This document shows, piece after piece, positions 9,487 to 20,593 of a stretch of DNA of 64,000 nucleotides (within the stretch, counting starts at the first letter, position 1; every line of letters starts with the position of its first letter). Position numbers and translations under genes: made by a program. The notes beneath the pieces were generated by a model that saw only the letters and a list, made by a program, of their open reading frames with translations, was not told the DNA's origin and made no database searches. Origin of the DNA: Gammaproteobacteria bacterium (GTDB lineage Bacteria > Pseudomonadota > Gammaproteobacteria > Chromatiales > Chromatiaceae); assembly GCA_020445255.1 (NCBI GenBank), contig JAGRGY010000015.1, forward strand, positions 1 through 64,000, in the 5' to 3' direction.

Positions 9487-10071
9487 ATGATACTCAAGGT
9501 AGTGATCGACGACCAATTGCTCGAGCTCAACGTACCCGGGGAGTTTCTCGCCAGGGCACAGGACTTCTTTGCCAGAATGGACGCCGACATGGATCGCGGC
9601 TGGCAGGTCAACCGCGAATGGGTCGAACAACCCGACCCGCTGCTGCGCGCCCAGATCGCTGCCGACAAGCTGTTGACGGCGCTCGAGAACGAAGACCACA
9701 AGCTCGGCCGCCTGATGGCCGGTTACATCGTCGCGCGCATTCCCGGCATCGACACCCTCGAGCTCAGTCCGGCCGGTGAAATCCGTGATCACCGCATCAA
9801 TCGCCAGGACGCGCCGGCCACGACGCCATCGGCCGACGGCCTTCCGCTGTCGCACGCAGGCGCACCGACGGGATTGACCAAGATGGAGGCCATGGCACAG
9901 GCCGCCAAGGATGTCAGCAAGGTATTCAGGATGGGGCGCCAGTATCGCTACTCGGTGTACAACCACGCCGCCCAGGTCTGGGAGGAGTCGCCCGCGATCG
10001 CCGACAAGGAGCAGGCAGAGGCGATGCGCGAGCACGCGTTCAAGGCACGTTTCGACGCCATGTGCGGGTAA
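9487..10071 (+). CDS. Conserved protein of unknown function
   Basis: About 194 aa, soluble, with no recognised domain. The N-terminal half (ILKVVIDDQLLELNVP...) looks like a small alpha/beta unit followed by helices. The C-terminal third (QYRYSVYNHAAQVWEESP) is rich in aromatics. A low-complexity linker lies between. The start at ATG 9487 follows a GGGGA ribosome site; upstream in-frame codons encode unlikely Ser/Arg-rich sequence. Divergent from the PiuC-like gene with about a 100-nt gap. I do not recognise a function. Confidence 0.65.
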   Translation: MILKVVIDDQLLELNVPGEFLARAQDFFARMDADMDRGWQVNREWVEQPDPLLRAQIAADKLLTALENEDHKLGRLMAGYIVARIPGIDTLELSPAGEIRDHRINRQDAPATTPSADGLPLSHAGAPTGLTKMEAMAQAAKDVSKVFRMGRQYRYSVYNHAAQVWEESPAIADKEQAEAMREHAFKARFDAMCG

Positions 10072-10203
10072 AGGCCGTGCGACGGATCACGACGGCACCG
10101 CGATTTCCCGTTCCGAACGCGGATCGGCGTCCGAACCGGTTGCCCAACGTCATCGACGCACGCCGATCGACTGCCAAACGCGGCCCCGGTCGATTCTACG
10201 CCG

Positions 10204-10560
10204 ATGCCCGCGATCGATAGCGTTACTGCTCCACTGGTACTGCGCCACGCCGACGGCAACGAACAGCTCGTCGCCGCATGCTTTCCGCACCCGCTCGGCC
10301 TGCTGTACCTCGACCTCTACTGGCACCGCTCAGGGCCAGAACATGCCGCACACCTGATTCGCGGCGCGCTAAGTGGCGACGGCCCGTGGCGGATCGGCGA
10401 CGCGCGCCTGCGCGTACTGGGCTGCCACAATACCGATCCCCATCTGCAGGCGTCCTTTGCCGCCTGGCAGCGGTACCTGCGCGAACACGTCGACGAATAC
10501 CCGCCGCGCGCGCAGATCGTCGAGATCGCGCGCCGACTCGGTGCCACACCGTCCCCCTGA
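10204..10560 (+). CDS. Conserved small protein of unknown function
   Basis: 118 aa, soluble. The sequence is regular (LLYLDLYWHRSGPEHAAHL, then a C-terminal helix WQRYLREHVDEYP) and reads as a real folded protein, but I do not recognise the family. No clear Shine-Dalgarno sits before ATG 10204. It lies about 130 nt after the previous unknown gene and about 70 nt before a glycosyltransferase, all on the plus strand, so a loose operon is possible. Confidence 0.55.
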   Translation: MPAIDSVTAPLVLRHADGNEQLVAACFPHPLGLLYLDLYWHRSGPEHAAHLIRGALSGDGPWRIGDARLRVLGCHNTDPHLQASFAAWQRYLREHVDEYPPRAQIVEIARRLGATPSP

Positions 10561-10627
10561 CCCTGTCGCAAAAGCGTCACGCCGCCTACATCATCCGGTC
10601 ACGGCTTCGCCATCCAATGCGCGCAGC

Positions 10628-11815
10628 ATGCGCATCCTCAAAATCTCCGACGTCTACTTTCCACGCGTCAACGGCGTGTCGACGTCGATCCGCACCTTCG
10701 GCCACGAACTGCTGCGACAGGGGCACGAGGTCACGCTGATCGCACCCGAGTACCCGCAGCCGTTCGATGACGACCTCGAGATCCTGCGTGTCCCGTCGCG
10801 TTACCTCTACCTCGACCCGGAAGACCGCCTGATGCGTCCTCGGGTAGTGCGCCGCTTGCTCCCCGAGCTGCGCGGCCGGGGCTTCGACATCGTCCACGTG
10901 CATACGCCGTTCGCCGCACACTACGCCGGGCTGTGGCTCGGCGATGCGCTCGGCGTGCCGGTCGTCGAGAGCTACCACACCTATTTCGAGGAGTACCTGG
11001 ACAAGTACCTGACCTGGCTTCCGCGCGGCGCGCTGCGATACGTGGCGCGGCGCTTCTCGCGTGGCCAGTGCGGTGCAGTCGATGCCCTGGTCGTGCCCAC
11101 CCAGCCGATGCTCGACGTGCTGCGCGGATACGGCATTTCCACGCACGCCGAGGTGATCCCGACAGGCCTCCCGGCCGGTGCATTCGTCCGAGGCGACGGA
11201 GCGGCATTCCGCCGTCGACACGGCATCGCCGCCGAGCGACCCGTCATGCTGTACGTCGGTCGGGTGGCTCACGAGAAGAACCTGGATTTCCTGCTGCGCG
11301 TCGCGGAGCACGTGCGCAAATCCGTGTCCAACGTGCTGCTGGTCATCGCCGGCGAGGGCCCGGCGGTACGCCACCTGCGGCGGCTGATTGAAGCGCTCGG
11401 CCTACAGACCCACGTGCAGTTCGTCGGCTACCTGACGCGCGACAAGGAACTGCCTGATTGCTACGCCGCCGGCGATGTTTTCGTGTTTGCATCGCGCACC
11501 GAGACCCAGGGCCTGGTGCTGCTCGAGGCGATGCAGGCCGGTACGCCGGTCGTTACGACCGCGGTGATGGGCACCGCCGAGGTCATGGCAGACCGGCGCG
11601 GAGGCCTGGTGGTGGAAGAGGATGTTGCGGCGTTCGCCGGGGCGGTGGAGCGCCTGCTCAACGACGCCGCGTTGCGCCGTGAACTCGCGGCACACGCGGT
11701 CGACAAGGCCGCTCAATGGAGCGCACCAGCCACCACGGCACGCCTGCTCGCACTCTACCGCGAGTGTGTCGTCTCGCACGCGGCACGTTCGGACGCAGCG
11801 ACCGAGCCGGGCTGA
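10628..11815 (+). CDS. GT4-family glycosyltransferase (probable diacylglycerol or lipid glycosyltransferase)
   Basis: 395 aa GT-B-fold enzyme. The N-terminal domain has the PRVNGVSTSI acceptor-side motif seen in GT4 enzymes of the diacylglycerol glucosyltransferase and alpha-mannosyltransferase groups, followed by HVHTPF and ESYHTYFEEY. The C-terminal domain has MLYVGRVAHEKNLD and the EX7E nucleotide-sugar motif in ETQGLVLLEAM. It transfers a sugar from a nucleotide donor, and similarity suggests a lipid or glycan acceptor; the exact acceptor is inference. ATG 10628 is chosen because the GT4 fold starts there. Confidence 0.85.
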   Translation: MRILKISDVYFPRVNGVSTSIRTFGHELLRQGHEVTLIAPEYPQPFDDDLEILRVPSRYLYLDPEDRLMRPRVVRRLLPELRGRGFDIVHVHTPFAAHYAGLWLGDALGVPVVESYHTYFEEYLDKYLTWLPRGALRYVARRFSRGQCGAVDALVVPTQPMLDVLRGYGISTHAEVIPTGLPAGAFVRGDGAAFRRRHGIAAERPVMLYVGRVAHEKNLDFLLRVAEHVRKSVSNVLLVIAGEGPAVRHLRRLIEALGLQTHVQFVGYLTRDKELPDCYAAGDVFVFASRTETQGLVLLEAMQAGTPVVTTAVMGTAEVMADRRGGLVVEEDVAAFAGAVERLLNDAALRRELAAHAVDKAAQWSAPATTARLLALYRECVVSHAARSDAATEPG

Positions 11816-11917
11816 ACACCGACCGGTGCCCCTGGTATGTGACGGAGGCTGTGCATGGCGTCGCTCTGTGGATAGACTTCGGTATCGTCTCCGCTACGCC
11901 GCAGGGTTCCCGCACCG

Positions 11918-13498
11918 ATGTCCAAAGCCACGCACAACGCACTCGAGAACCCCCGCAGCCGTCTGCGTGTCCGCAACGCGACGCTCAAGGACGTCGATGC
12001 CATCGTCGACCTCAGCGAGCGTGTGTACGGCGGCACCGGTATTCTGCCGTATCTCTCCGGCCAGGTGACCGGCCAGATCAACAACTTCGGTCGTGGCCAG
12101 TTCGTCGCCGTGGTCGACGACAAGGTGGTCGGTTACTGCGCGACATTCCGGGTCAGCGAGTCGGTCGGGTTGAAGTCCCACACCTGGACCGAGATCACCG
12201 GCAACGGTTATGCATCGCGCCACGATCCGAAGGGCGACTGGCTCTACGGTATGGAGGTCTGTGTCGACCCCGAGTACCGCGGCTACCGTATCGGCCAACG
12301 CCTGTACAACGAACGCAAGGCCCTGTGTCAGTCGCTCGGCCTGAAGGGCATCGTTTTTGCCGGTCGCCTGCCGACCCTCGCGAGTCGCATTCGCAAGTTC
12401 GACAGTGTCCAGGATTATGTCGAACAGGTGGTGCTGAAGAAGCAGCGTGACCCGGTGTTGTCATTTCAGCTGCGCAATGGCTTCGAAGTGATCGGCGTGA
12501 TCCGCAACTACCTCAGCAGCGACCGTCCTTCGCTCGGCTACGGCGTCCACCTGGTATGGCGCAATCCCAAGGTCGCGGACGATCTCGACACGGGCGACGC
12601 GAAGCGTTACGGCGGCCGCCTGCCCGACACGATTCGGGTCGGCACCGTGCAATACATGCAACGCCGCGTCAAATCGTTCGAGGAGTTTCTGTCGTTCGTC
12701 GAATATTTCGTCAACGTCGTCGCCGACTACAAGGGCGATTTCGTCGTCTTCCCGGAGATGTTCGCACTGCAACTGCTGTCGATCGAAGACCAGGAACTGA
12801 AACCAGCCGAGGCGATCGAGGCGTTGAGTCGCCACACACCGCGCTTCAAGGAAGCGCTGCGCGACATGGCGATCCGCTACAACATCAACATCATCGGTGG
12901 ATCGCACCCGACGCACATGCCCAACGGCCGGGTCGAGAACATCGCCTACGTGTTCCTGCGCGACGGTGCGGTTCACGAACAGCCGAAGATCCATCCGACA
13001 CCGAACGAGGTGTACTGGTGGAACATCGAGGGCGGTCACACCCTGCATGCGATCGAAACCGATTGTGGACCGGTCGGCGTGCTGATCTGCTACGACGCCG
13101 AGTTCCCGGAACTCACCCGTCATCTTGCCGACCAGGGCATCCAGATCCTGTTCGTTCCGTTCTGCACCGACGAGCGCCAGTCTTACCTGCGCGTGCGCTA
13201 CTGCTGCCAGGCACGCGCGGTCGAGAACCAGTTCTATGTCGTGATGTCGGGCAACGTCGGCAACCTGCCCGGAGTAGCGAATATGGATATCCAATATGCG
13301 CAGAGCTGCATCCTGACGCCGTGTGATTTCCCGTTTGCCCGCGACGGCATCGCCGCCGACACGACACCCAACGTCGAGATGGTCGCGTTCGCCGACCTGC
13401 GGCCGGACACGCTGCGCGTCGCCCGCAACAGCGGTACGGTACAGAACCTGCGCGACCGCCGGCATGACCTGTACAACGTGCATTGGCGCGGCAAATGA
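11918..13498 (+). CDS. GNAT acetyltransferase-nitrilase superfamily fusion protein
   Basis: 526 aa. Residues 15-210 are a GNAT N-acetyltransferase domain (LRVRNATLKDVDAIV, then MEVCVDPEYRGYRIGQRLY as the acetyl-CoA loop). Residues about 225-520 are a carbon-nitrogen hydrolase domain with the Glu-Lys-Cys triad: VFPEMFAL (Glu), KIHPTPNE (Lys) and LICYDAEFPE (Cys). The domain order matches known bacterial GNAT-nitrilase fusions such as Bacillus YhcX, from memory. The natural substrate is unknown; an amide could be hydrolysed and an amine acetylated by the same chain. The gene stands alone between a glycosyltransferase and a membrane hydroxylase. Confidence 0.88.
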   Translation: MSKATHNALENPRSRLRVRNATLKDVDAIVDLSERVYGGTGILPYLSGQVTGQINNFGRGQFVAVVDDKVVGYCATFRVSESVGLKSHTWTEITGNGYASRHDPKGDWLYGMEVCVDPEYRGYRIGQRLYNERKALCQSLGLKGIVFAGRLPTLASRIRKFDSVQDYVEQVVLKKQRDPVLSFQLRNGFEVIGVIRNYLSSDRPSLGYGVHLVWRNPKVADDLDTGDAKRYGGRLPDTIRVGTVQYMQRRVKSFEEFLSFVEYFVNVVADYKGDFVVFPEMFALQLLSIEDQELKPAEAIEALSRHTPRFKEALRDMAIRYNINIIGGSHPTHMPNGRVENIAYVFLRDGAVHEQPKIHPTPNEVYWWNIEGGHTLHAIETDCGPVGVLICYDAEFPELTRHLADQGIQILFVPFCTDERQSYLRVRYCCQARAVENQFYVVMSGNVGNLPGVANMDIQYAQSCILTPCDFPFARDGIAADTTPNVEMVAFADLRPDTLRVARNSGTVQNLRDRRHDLYNVHWRGK

Positions 13499-13551
13499 AC
13501 CCGGCTCGCGGAACGGCGCAGCCACGGCGCGACGTCGCGGTGAGTTGACGT

Positions 13552-14415
13552 ATGGAGGCCTGGCTGGTCGGCAACGAACCGGCCGTTCGACTCGCGGCGT
13601 TCCTCGGCGTCCTGGCATTCATGGCGACCTGGGAGGTGCTGGCCCCGCGCCGCGCACTCCAGGTATCGAAGACGCAGCGCTGGGCCAACAACATCGGTCT
13701 GGTCGTACTGAATACCCTGCTGCTGCGGCTGCTGTTCCCGGCCGCCGCGGCCGGCATCGCCCTGCACGTCGACGCGCAGGAATGGGGTGTACTCAACCAG
13801 TTCGAGCTGCCGCCCGCACTTGCGATCGTATTCGCCCTCGTCGTGCTCGATCTCGCGATCTGGCTGCAGCACGTGATGTTTCATGCGATTCCGCTGCTGT
13901 GGCGGCTGCACCGCGTGCATCATGCCGACCTCGACTACGATCTGACCACCGGCGCACGTTTTCATCCGATCGAGATCCTGCTGTCGATGTTGATCAAATC
14001 CGCCGTGATCGTGTTGCTCGGGCCACCCGTGGCGGCCGTAATCCTGTTCGAGGTCATGCTCAGCGGTATGGCGATGTTCAACCATGGCAATGTTCGCCTG
14101 CCCGCACGCATCGACGGCCTGCTGCGTCTGCTGATCGTCACGCCCGACATGCACCGCGTGCACCACTCGATCGACGACGATGAAGCCAACAGCAACTTTG
14201 GTTTCAACCTCGCCTGTTGGGATCGAATGTTCGGTACCTACCGCGCCGCCCCGCGCGCCGGCCACGACGCGATGACGATCGGAATTCGGGATTTCCGCGC
14301 CCCCAGACAGGTCATCTGGCTGGGCGGCATCCTGGCGCTGCCGTTCGTCGGCAAGGTGCGCGGCTATGCGATCAACCGGCGGCGCTGGGGCAACGAACCT
14401 TCCGACAGCGACTGA
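13552..14415 (+). CDS. Sterol desaturase/fatty acid hydroxylase family membrane protein
   Basis: 287 aa integral membrane enzyme with about four hydrophobic segments and the three histidine clusters that bind a di-iron centre: HVMFH, HRVHH and HRVHHS. Members hydroxylate or desaturate lipids or related substrates at the inner membrane, using O2. The substrate cannot be predicted, since many proteobacterial relatives are uncharacterised. It follows the GNAT-nitrilase gene by about 50 nt on the same strand and may share its transcript. The ribosome site is weak. Confidence 0.85.
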   Translation: MEAWLVGNEPAVRLAAFLGVLAFMATWEVLAPRRALQVSKTQRWANNIGLVVLNTLLLRLLFPAAAAGIALHVDAQEWGVLNQFELPPALAIVFALVVLDLAIWLQHVMFHAIPLLWRLHRVHHADLDYDLTTGARFHPIEILLSMLIKSAVIVLLGPPVAAVILFEVMLSGMAMFNHGNVRLPARIDGLLRLLIVTPDMHRVHHSIDDDEANSNFGFNLACWDRMFGTYRAAPRAGHDAMTIGIRDFRAPRQVIWLGGILALPFVGKVRGYAINRRRWGNEPSDSD

Positions 14416-14650
14416 TGTTTCTGTCGACTTCCTTTACATTCGGTGCATCCGCGTGCTGCCAAGTGGCCGCCCGACCGGTCAGGTAAACTCGAGAAAACAC
14501 CTCAGGTTCAATAACTTGTATCCCATGCGCCGATTCGGTCCGCGAATCGCGGAGCAAAACTTGCATGTGAACGGCGGGACTAACCGCGATGATGCGTGAA
14601 GCCGCTGCGCATGATCCGGCAGTTCGCGCCGACCCGGGGGGCGCAAGACC

Positions 14651-14911
14651 ATGACGGCAACTCCAACGCTACGCCTCTCCGCCATGCCGGTGCTCGCCGC
14701 CGCTCTTTGGCTGCCGCCCGCGTGGGCCGCGGACCTCAACCATGCCTCGGTGTACATCGCCACGTTACCCGAACCGTTGACATTGGCCCTGATCGGCGTT
14801 GGCCTGGTGGCGCTGAGCACGCGCAAGCTGCGTACACGCCCACGCAAACAGGATAATCCGCGCCAGGCCACCCCGCGCGAACGCTCACCCCGCACGCCGG
14901 ACGGCTCCTAA
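14651..14911 (+). CDS. Very small PEP-CTERM protein (signal peptide plus sorting signal)
   Basis: 86 aa. A signal peptide (about 1-26, ending AWA) is followed by only about 12 residues, then a textbook PEP-CTERM signal (PEPLTLALIGVGLVAL) and a basic patch. Unusually, a polar Arg/Pro-rich tail of about 30 residues continues after the helix, where most such proteins end. A G-rich stretch sits 5-15 nt upstream of the ATG. The 3' end overlaps the convergent phosphoesterase gene by about 27 nt. It may be a genuine minimal surface peptide, or a gene that lost its body by deletion. Confidence 0.55.
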   Translation: MTATPTLRLSAMPVLAAALWLPPAWAADLNHASVYIATLPEPLTLALIGVGLVALSTRKLRTRPRKQDNPRQATPRERSPRTPDGS

Positions 14912-15685
14912 CGCCTCCGGAGCAACCACCCGATCTGACCAGCGCAGCAATTCGAGCGCGCCGTCGAACCGCTCGACGATCGCGGTGTTGCTTTCGACCC
15001 AGTCGCCGCAGTTGATGTAGCGGACGCCGTCGATGTACTTCATCTCCGCGTGGTGAATATGTCCGCACACGACACCATCGACCGCGTGACGGCGCGCATC
15101 GCGCGCGACCGCCTGTTCGAAGCCGCCGATATAGTTGACCGCGTTCTTGACCCGGCGCTTGAGAAACCCTGCCAGTGACCAGTAACCCATGCCCAGGCGT
15201 CGACGTACGACGTTGAGATAGCGATTGCCGGCAAGCAGCACGTCGTACGCATGGCCGCCAAGGCGCGCCAGCCACGGGTGACAGGTCACGACGCCATCGA
15301 ACTCGTCACCGTGCACGACCAGGTAGCGTCGCCCGTCGCGCGCGACGTGGATGGCACGCTCGACGATCTCGACATTGCCGAAACGGGTGCCGACATGGTC
15401 GCGGAACACCTCGTCGTGGTTGCCGGGAACGAACACGACCCGCGTACCGTGCTTGGCCTTGCCGAGTATCGTGCGCACGACATTGTTGTGGGCCTGCGGC
15501 CAATAAAGGCCACGCTTCATGTTCCAGACATCGACGATGTCACCGACCAGGTACAGGTGCTCGCATTCGACCGCGTGCAGAAAGTCGAGCAGCATCTCGG
15601 CACTGCATCCCCGGAATCCGAGGTGCACATCCGATATCCACACTGTGCGCACGCGCATCGGACGCAATGAACTGACGTTACCCAT
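14885..15685 (-). CDS. LpxH-like metallophosphoesterase (UDP-2,3-diacylglucosamine diphosphatase family)
   Basis: 266 aa calcineurin-like phosphoesterase with ordered metal motifs: SDVHLG, GDIVDVW, GNHDE, VVHGDEFD and CGHIHHAE. Together with the overall layout these place it in the family of the lipid A enzyme LpxH and its COG2908 relatives. Length and sequence differ enough from canonical LpxH (about 240 aa) that a different phospho-ester substrate is possible. GGAGGA lies just upstream of the ATG. Alone on the minus strand. Confidence 0.8.
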   Translation of the reverse strand: MGNVSSLRPMRVRTVWISDVHLGFRGCSAEMLLDFLHAVECEHLYLVGDIVDVWNMKRGLYWPQAHNNVVRTILGKAKHGTRVVFVPGNHDEVFRDHVGTRFGNVEIVERAIHVARDGRRYLVVHGDEFDGVVTCHPWLARLGGHAYDVLLAGNRYLNVVRRRLGMGYWSLAGFLKRRVKNAVNYIGGFEQAVARDARRHAVDGVVCGHIHHAEMKYIDGVRYINCGDWVESNTAIVERFDGALELLRWSDRVVAPEALGAVRRAG

Positions 15686-15960
15686 GCCTCGTCCTCCGTC
15701 ATGATGACACTGACGGGGCGAGTGTCGCGTGGCCGGATGTAAGCTGTGTTACGAGTGGATGAACGAAATATAGCTGCGCGGCATCGGCCGGTTGATGTCC
15801 CTGCTGCCGGTCGCGGCGACATCGGGCGAGTGCTCCGGTGGACTGCATGCAGCACTTGCCAGACAGTGCGTGGACACCACGCTGGGGACCTGCTGCAGCG
15901 GACATGATCCGCCGCAGCGCGGGAGTCAGTGACTGAGGTAGAACGGGCGCGGGCCCTGAG

Positions 15961-16524
15961 CTATGCCCTTGCTCCGGCGACACGCAGCGCCGGCGTCGGG
16001 ATCCTGCGCTCCTCCTTCTCCAGCATGCTGCGCAGGCTGCGGCGCGCGCGGCACAGCCGGCTCATGACTGTGCCAATCGGCACGCCGAGGATGTTCGCGG
16101 CCTCGGCGTAGCTAAACTCCGCGATATCGACCAGGGCAATGATCTGGCGCTGCTGGTCGCCGAGGCGCTCGACCGCATTGCGGATCCTGCGAACGACGTG
16201 CAGACGTTCGACGTCCTGTTCCGGATCGTCACCGGGTGCGGCCACGTCAAAGTCGATTCCGACTACCGGCGACTTGCGACGATGCCAGTCGCGGTACAGG
16301 TTGACCATGATACGCGTCACCCAGACCTCGAAGCGGTCGTGATCGCGCAAGCCGTCGACCTTTTCCAGCGCCCTCACCAGCGTCTCGTGCACAAGGTCCT
16401 CGGCGAGCATCGCGTCGTGACACCACGAGTAAGCGATACCCAGAAGGCGCTGGCGCTGCTGTGTGATCTGCTGGCGCAGCCGATGCGCGGTAGTCAACGA
16501 AACTGGCAGTGATGCGCCCATCAT
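15961..16524 (-). CDS. ECF-type RNA polymerase sigma factor
   Basis: About 187 aa. Region 2 (LLGIAYSWCHDAMLAEDLVHETLVRAL, then DRFEVWVTRIMVNLYRDW) and region 4 (LGDQQRQIIALVDIAEFSYAEAANILGVP with helix-turn-helix and GTVMSRLCRARR) are both clear. I place the start at ATG 16524, just after a GGGGGG stretch; a second ATG follows at once, and an in-frame GTG at 16611 would add 29 polar residues. No anti-sigma gene follows or precedes it, so its control is not evident. Target promoters are unknown. Confidence 0.88.
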   Translation of the reverse strand: MMGASLPVSLTTAHRLRQQITQQRQRLLGIAYSWCHDAMLAEDLVHETLVRALEKVDGLRDHDRFEVWVTRIMVNLYRDWHRRKSPVVGIDFDVAAPGDDPEQDVERLHVVRRIRNAVERLGDQQRQIIALVDIAEFSYAEAANILGVPIGTVMSRLCRARRSLRSMLEKEERRIPTPALRVAGARA

Positions 16525-17270
16525 CCCCCCCGCTTCGCGGCGTGGTCGATGCCGCTGCCGATACCGTTTTGCACTCGAATCGTTGCCATCAGCTTCCCCC
16601 GTCCCGTTCACGCCGCAGATGCATGACGCGTCCGCCAGCCAATGTTGTCGTTACAGCCAGCCGCCATCACATCGATGGCGGGCGCCCACCGGCGTTATCG
16701 CGTCGACCTTCATGCACACGGGCTGAGCCGAGGCACTGGGGTGCGGCACAAATCGGAGAGTCGTTCCCGGCAACCAAGGGACCCGGGGACAGCGACGAAC
16801 CAGTGAGGGTCGGCCGGGATTGCAGGCCGTACGTCGCGGAACTCCTCCATCGCCGGTCGCGCTGCGGATATGAGCCGCGCCGACCTGTTGTTATCGTTCG
16901 AGGTACCTCCCGCCGGCGCCGCTACGTGTCGTTTGCCCGGCGCAATAAAAAAAATGGCGTCCCTGCCATGCGATCAATAGAGAGGTACCAGCGCAGACAA
17001 ACAGACTCGAATTGAATCCGCTCGTTTGTCCGGACTTCCACGCAATCTGCGCGAAGCAATCGAGATAGAGCAAACTGCATGCCATATCGGAAACACCCGT
17101 AACAACGGCGCCAGGGCCTCGTTACCGAGGGGGAATCGCGATCGGAACGTTGCACTTTGCAGTACCTGAAACTGCAACATGCAGTCGATGAAACCTTTGC
17201 TGGAGCGGAGCATCGGGCGCCGGGTCAGTGCCGGCACCGGAGACGGGATGGCAGGTTTGAACCCGGGTTG
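16525..17270. other. Gene-free stretch upstream of the sigma factor
   Basis: About 745 nt separating the ECF sigma gene from the response regulator, both on the minus strand. Open frames here are short and compositionally odd, and none carries a recognisable domain. The sequence near 16940-17100 is visibly less GC-rich than the genes around it. It must hold the sigma promoter; I could not identify a conserved promoter pair with confidence. Confidence 0.45.
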
Positions 17271-18640
<1,370 letters not shown>

Positions 18641-18644
<4 letters not shown>

Positions 18645-20593
18645 GGTTCCCCGGCTTGGTTGTCCGCGTCGGAAATCGCCTGGTCTTCCGCAAGCGGTAA
18701 CAATATCCGTGCCACAGCGCCACCCCCCGGCCGGTTCACCAATTCGAGCTCGCCGCCGTGATGCTGCACGATCCCCTGGCTGATCGACAGGCCGAGCCCC
18801 GATCCCTGGCCCTCACCCTTGGTGGTATAGAACGGGTCGAACGCACGATCCGCCTGCTCGGCATCGAGCCCGGGTCCGCGATCGAGGACCTCGATTCGGC
18901 ACTGTCCTTCGCCATGCCCGAGGCGCACCTCTACCGTACTGCCCGGCGGACTCGCCTGCGACGCGTTCTCGACCAGATTTCGCAATGCACGTTGCAGCAG
19001 GTGGTAATCGCCCTCCAGCACACAGTCGCAATCGACGGTCACCACGACCTCGACGCCGCACGCCCGACACTCTTTCTCCGCCAGCGTCAGCGTATCGTGC
19101 AGCCACGCGGCCGCCGCGAAGCGGGCTGTGTTGCCGCCGATGTCGCGACTGAAGTTCATGATCGAGCGCACCGTCCTGGCTGCGCGCTCGCACTCCTCGC
19201 GAATCGACGCGATGTCGGCGTGTACGGCACCCGCATCGGCCGGGAGTTCGCGCTCGATCAGCGTGGTCAGAGACAGGATGGTGTTGACCGGATTGCTGAT
19301 CTCGTGCGCGATGCCGGCCGCCATCTGGCCCAGCGAAGCCAGGCGTCGGCTGCGGTACTGGGCGACCATCGCCTGGTCGCGCTCCCGCTCTGCGACCACC
19401 AGGCTGGCGGTCATCCGGTTGAAGGCGTCACCCGCCGTGCGCACTTCATCCGGACCACGCAGCGCCAGTTCCCGCCCGCGATCACTGGTCGCGAACGCCG
19501 TGAGACCTCCGGTCAGATCCAGGATCGGCCGCGCAATCTGGCGAGCCGCCCCTCTGGCCAGCAGCAGGCTGAACAACAGCGTCGCCACCACACCGCCCAG
19601 AATCGCGAGGCGGATGTGCCGGAACGGCTCGGTAAGGCGTGCGCGGTCGATGTGCAGCACGAGCAGCCAACTCGTGAGCCTGTCCGGGTACGGCAGGATC
19701 TCCTGGTAGTACACCCGCGTCGCCCGATCGTCATCGTCGAATACACCCGTGCCGCCCAGGCGCTGTTCCTCGACGAGGCGCGGGTAATGCGCCTGCAGCA
19801 AAAGCGCATCGGCACGCACGCTCCACAGGTCGATATCGTCCACGTCGTCGTACAACACCAGATCGTTGCGCGACTCGCGCGAGGTGTCGTGCTCGACGAC
19901 CGTCAATGCGGCGGAGTGCGCGCGCGGCGCCACCGCCAGCACCCGGTTGAACGGACCGAGCGGCGGATCGATGGTCAGGTAGGCGATCACACCTTCGGCA
20001 TCCGCGAGTGGCCGCACCGAGTTGTATAGCGGCATGGCGCCGCTGCGCCCGGCGACGTACATGTTGCGCGACAGCAGGATCGAGGCCGTTTCACCCGGCT
20101 GCAGGGCCGTCAGCTCGGCGGCGAACGCAGGGTCGTCCGGTTCGGCCTCGGCAAAGCGCATCGCACCGAGACTTTCGAACGTCGGCGCGATGCTCTGCCC
20201 GTCGCGCACCTTGATCAGTGTATTACCGGCGCGATCGAGTACGCGCACGGTGTCGAGGCTCGTGCGTACCGACTGGAATGTCTCGAGGAAGCGGTTCAAT
20301 GCGTCCCGTGCGGACTCACCGACCGCCACCGGCGCACCACGCTCGACGGCCCGCAGCGCGTCACGAAAGCGCTCGACCTCCGGAACGCCGGCCAACCCTG
20401 CGATCAGGTCGCGTTCGACCAGGAAGCGTCGTTCGACGCCGGCGGCGACGGTTGCGAGATTGTGCGCCATATCCGCGTCGACGCCTGCCAAGGCGCGCCG
20501 TTCCATCCATGTCGTTGCGCCGAGGCCGAGAATCGTCAACGGCACGAATGCTGCCGGGAACAACCACAGAAAGATGTAGTTTTTCAGTTGCAT
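18641..20593 (-). CDS. Membrane sensor histidine kinase
   Basis: 650 aa partner of the downstream NtrC-type regulator. TM1 about 7-29; a large periplasmic sensor region (about 30-327) of the double-Cache type, judging by length and layout; TM2 about 328-350; a HAMP-like segment; the H box GIAHEISNPVNTI with His about 430; the N box LRNLVENASQA; and ATP-lid glycine motifs DRGPGLD and GSGLGLS. It autophosphorylates and passes phosphate to the regulator. The start is ATG 20593; upstream in-frame sequence is Arg-rich and implausible. The ligand is unknown. Confidence 0.92.
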
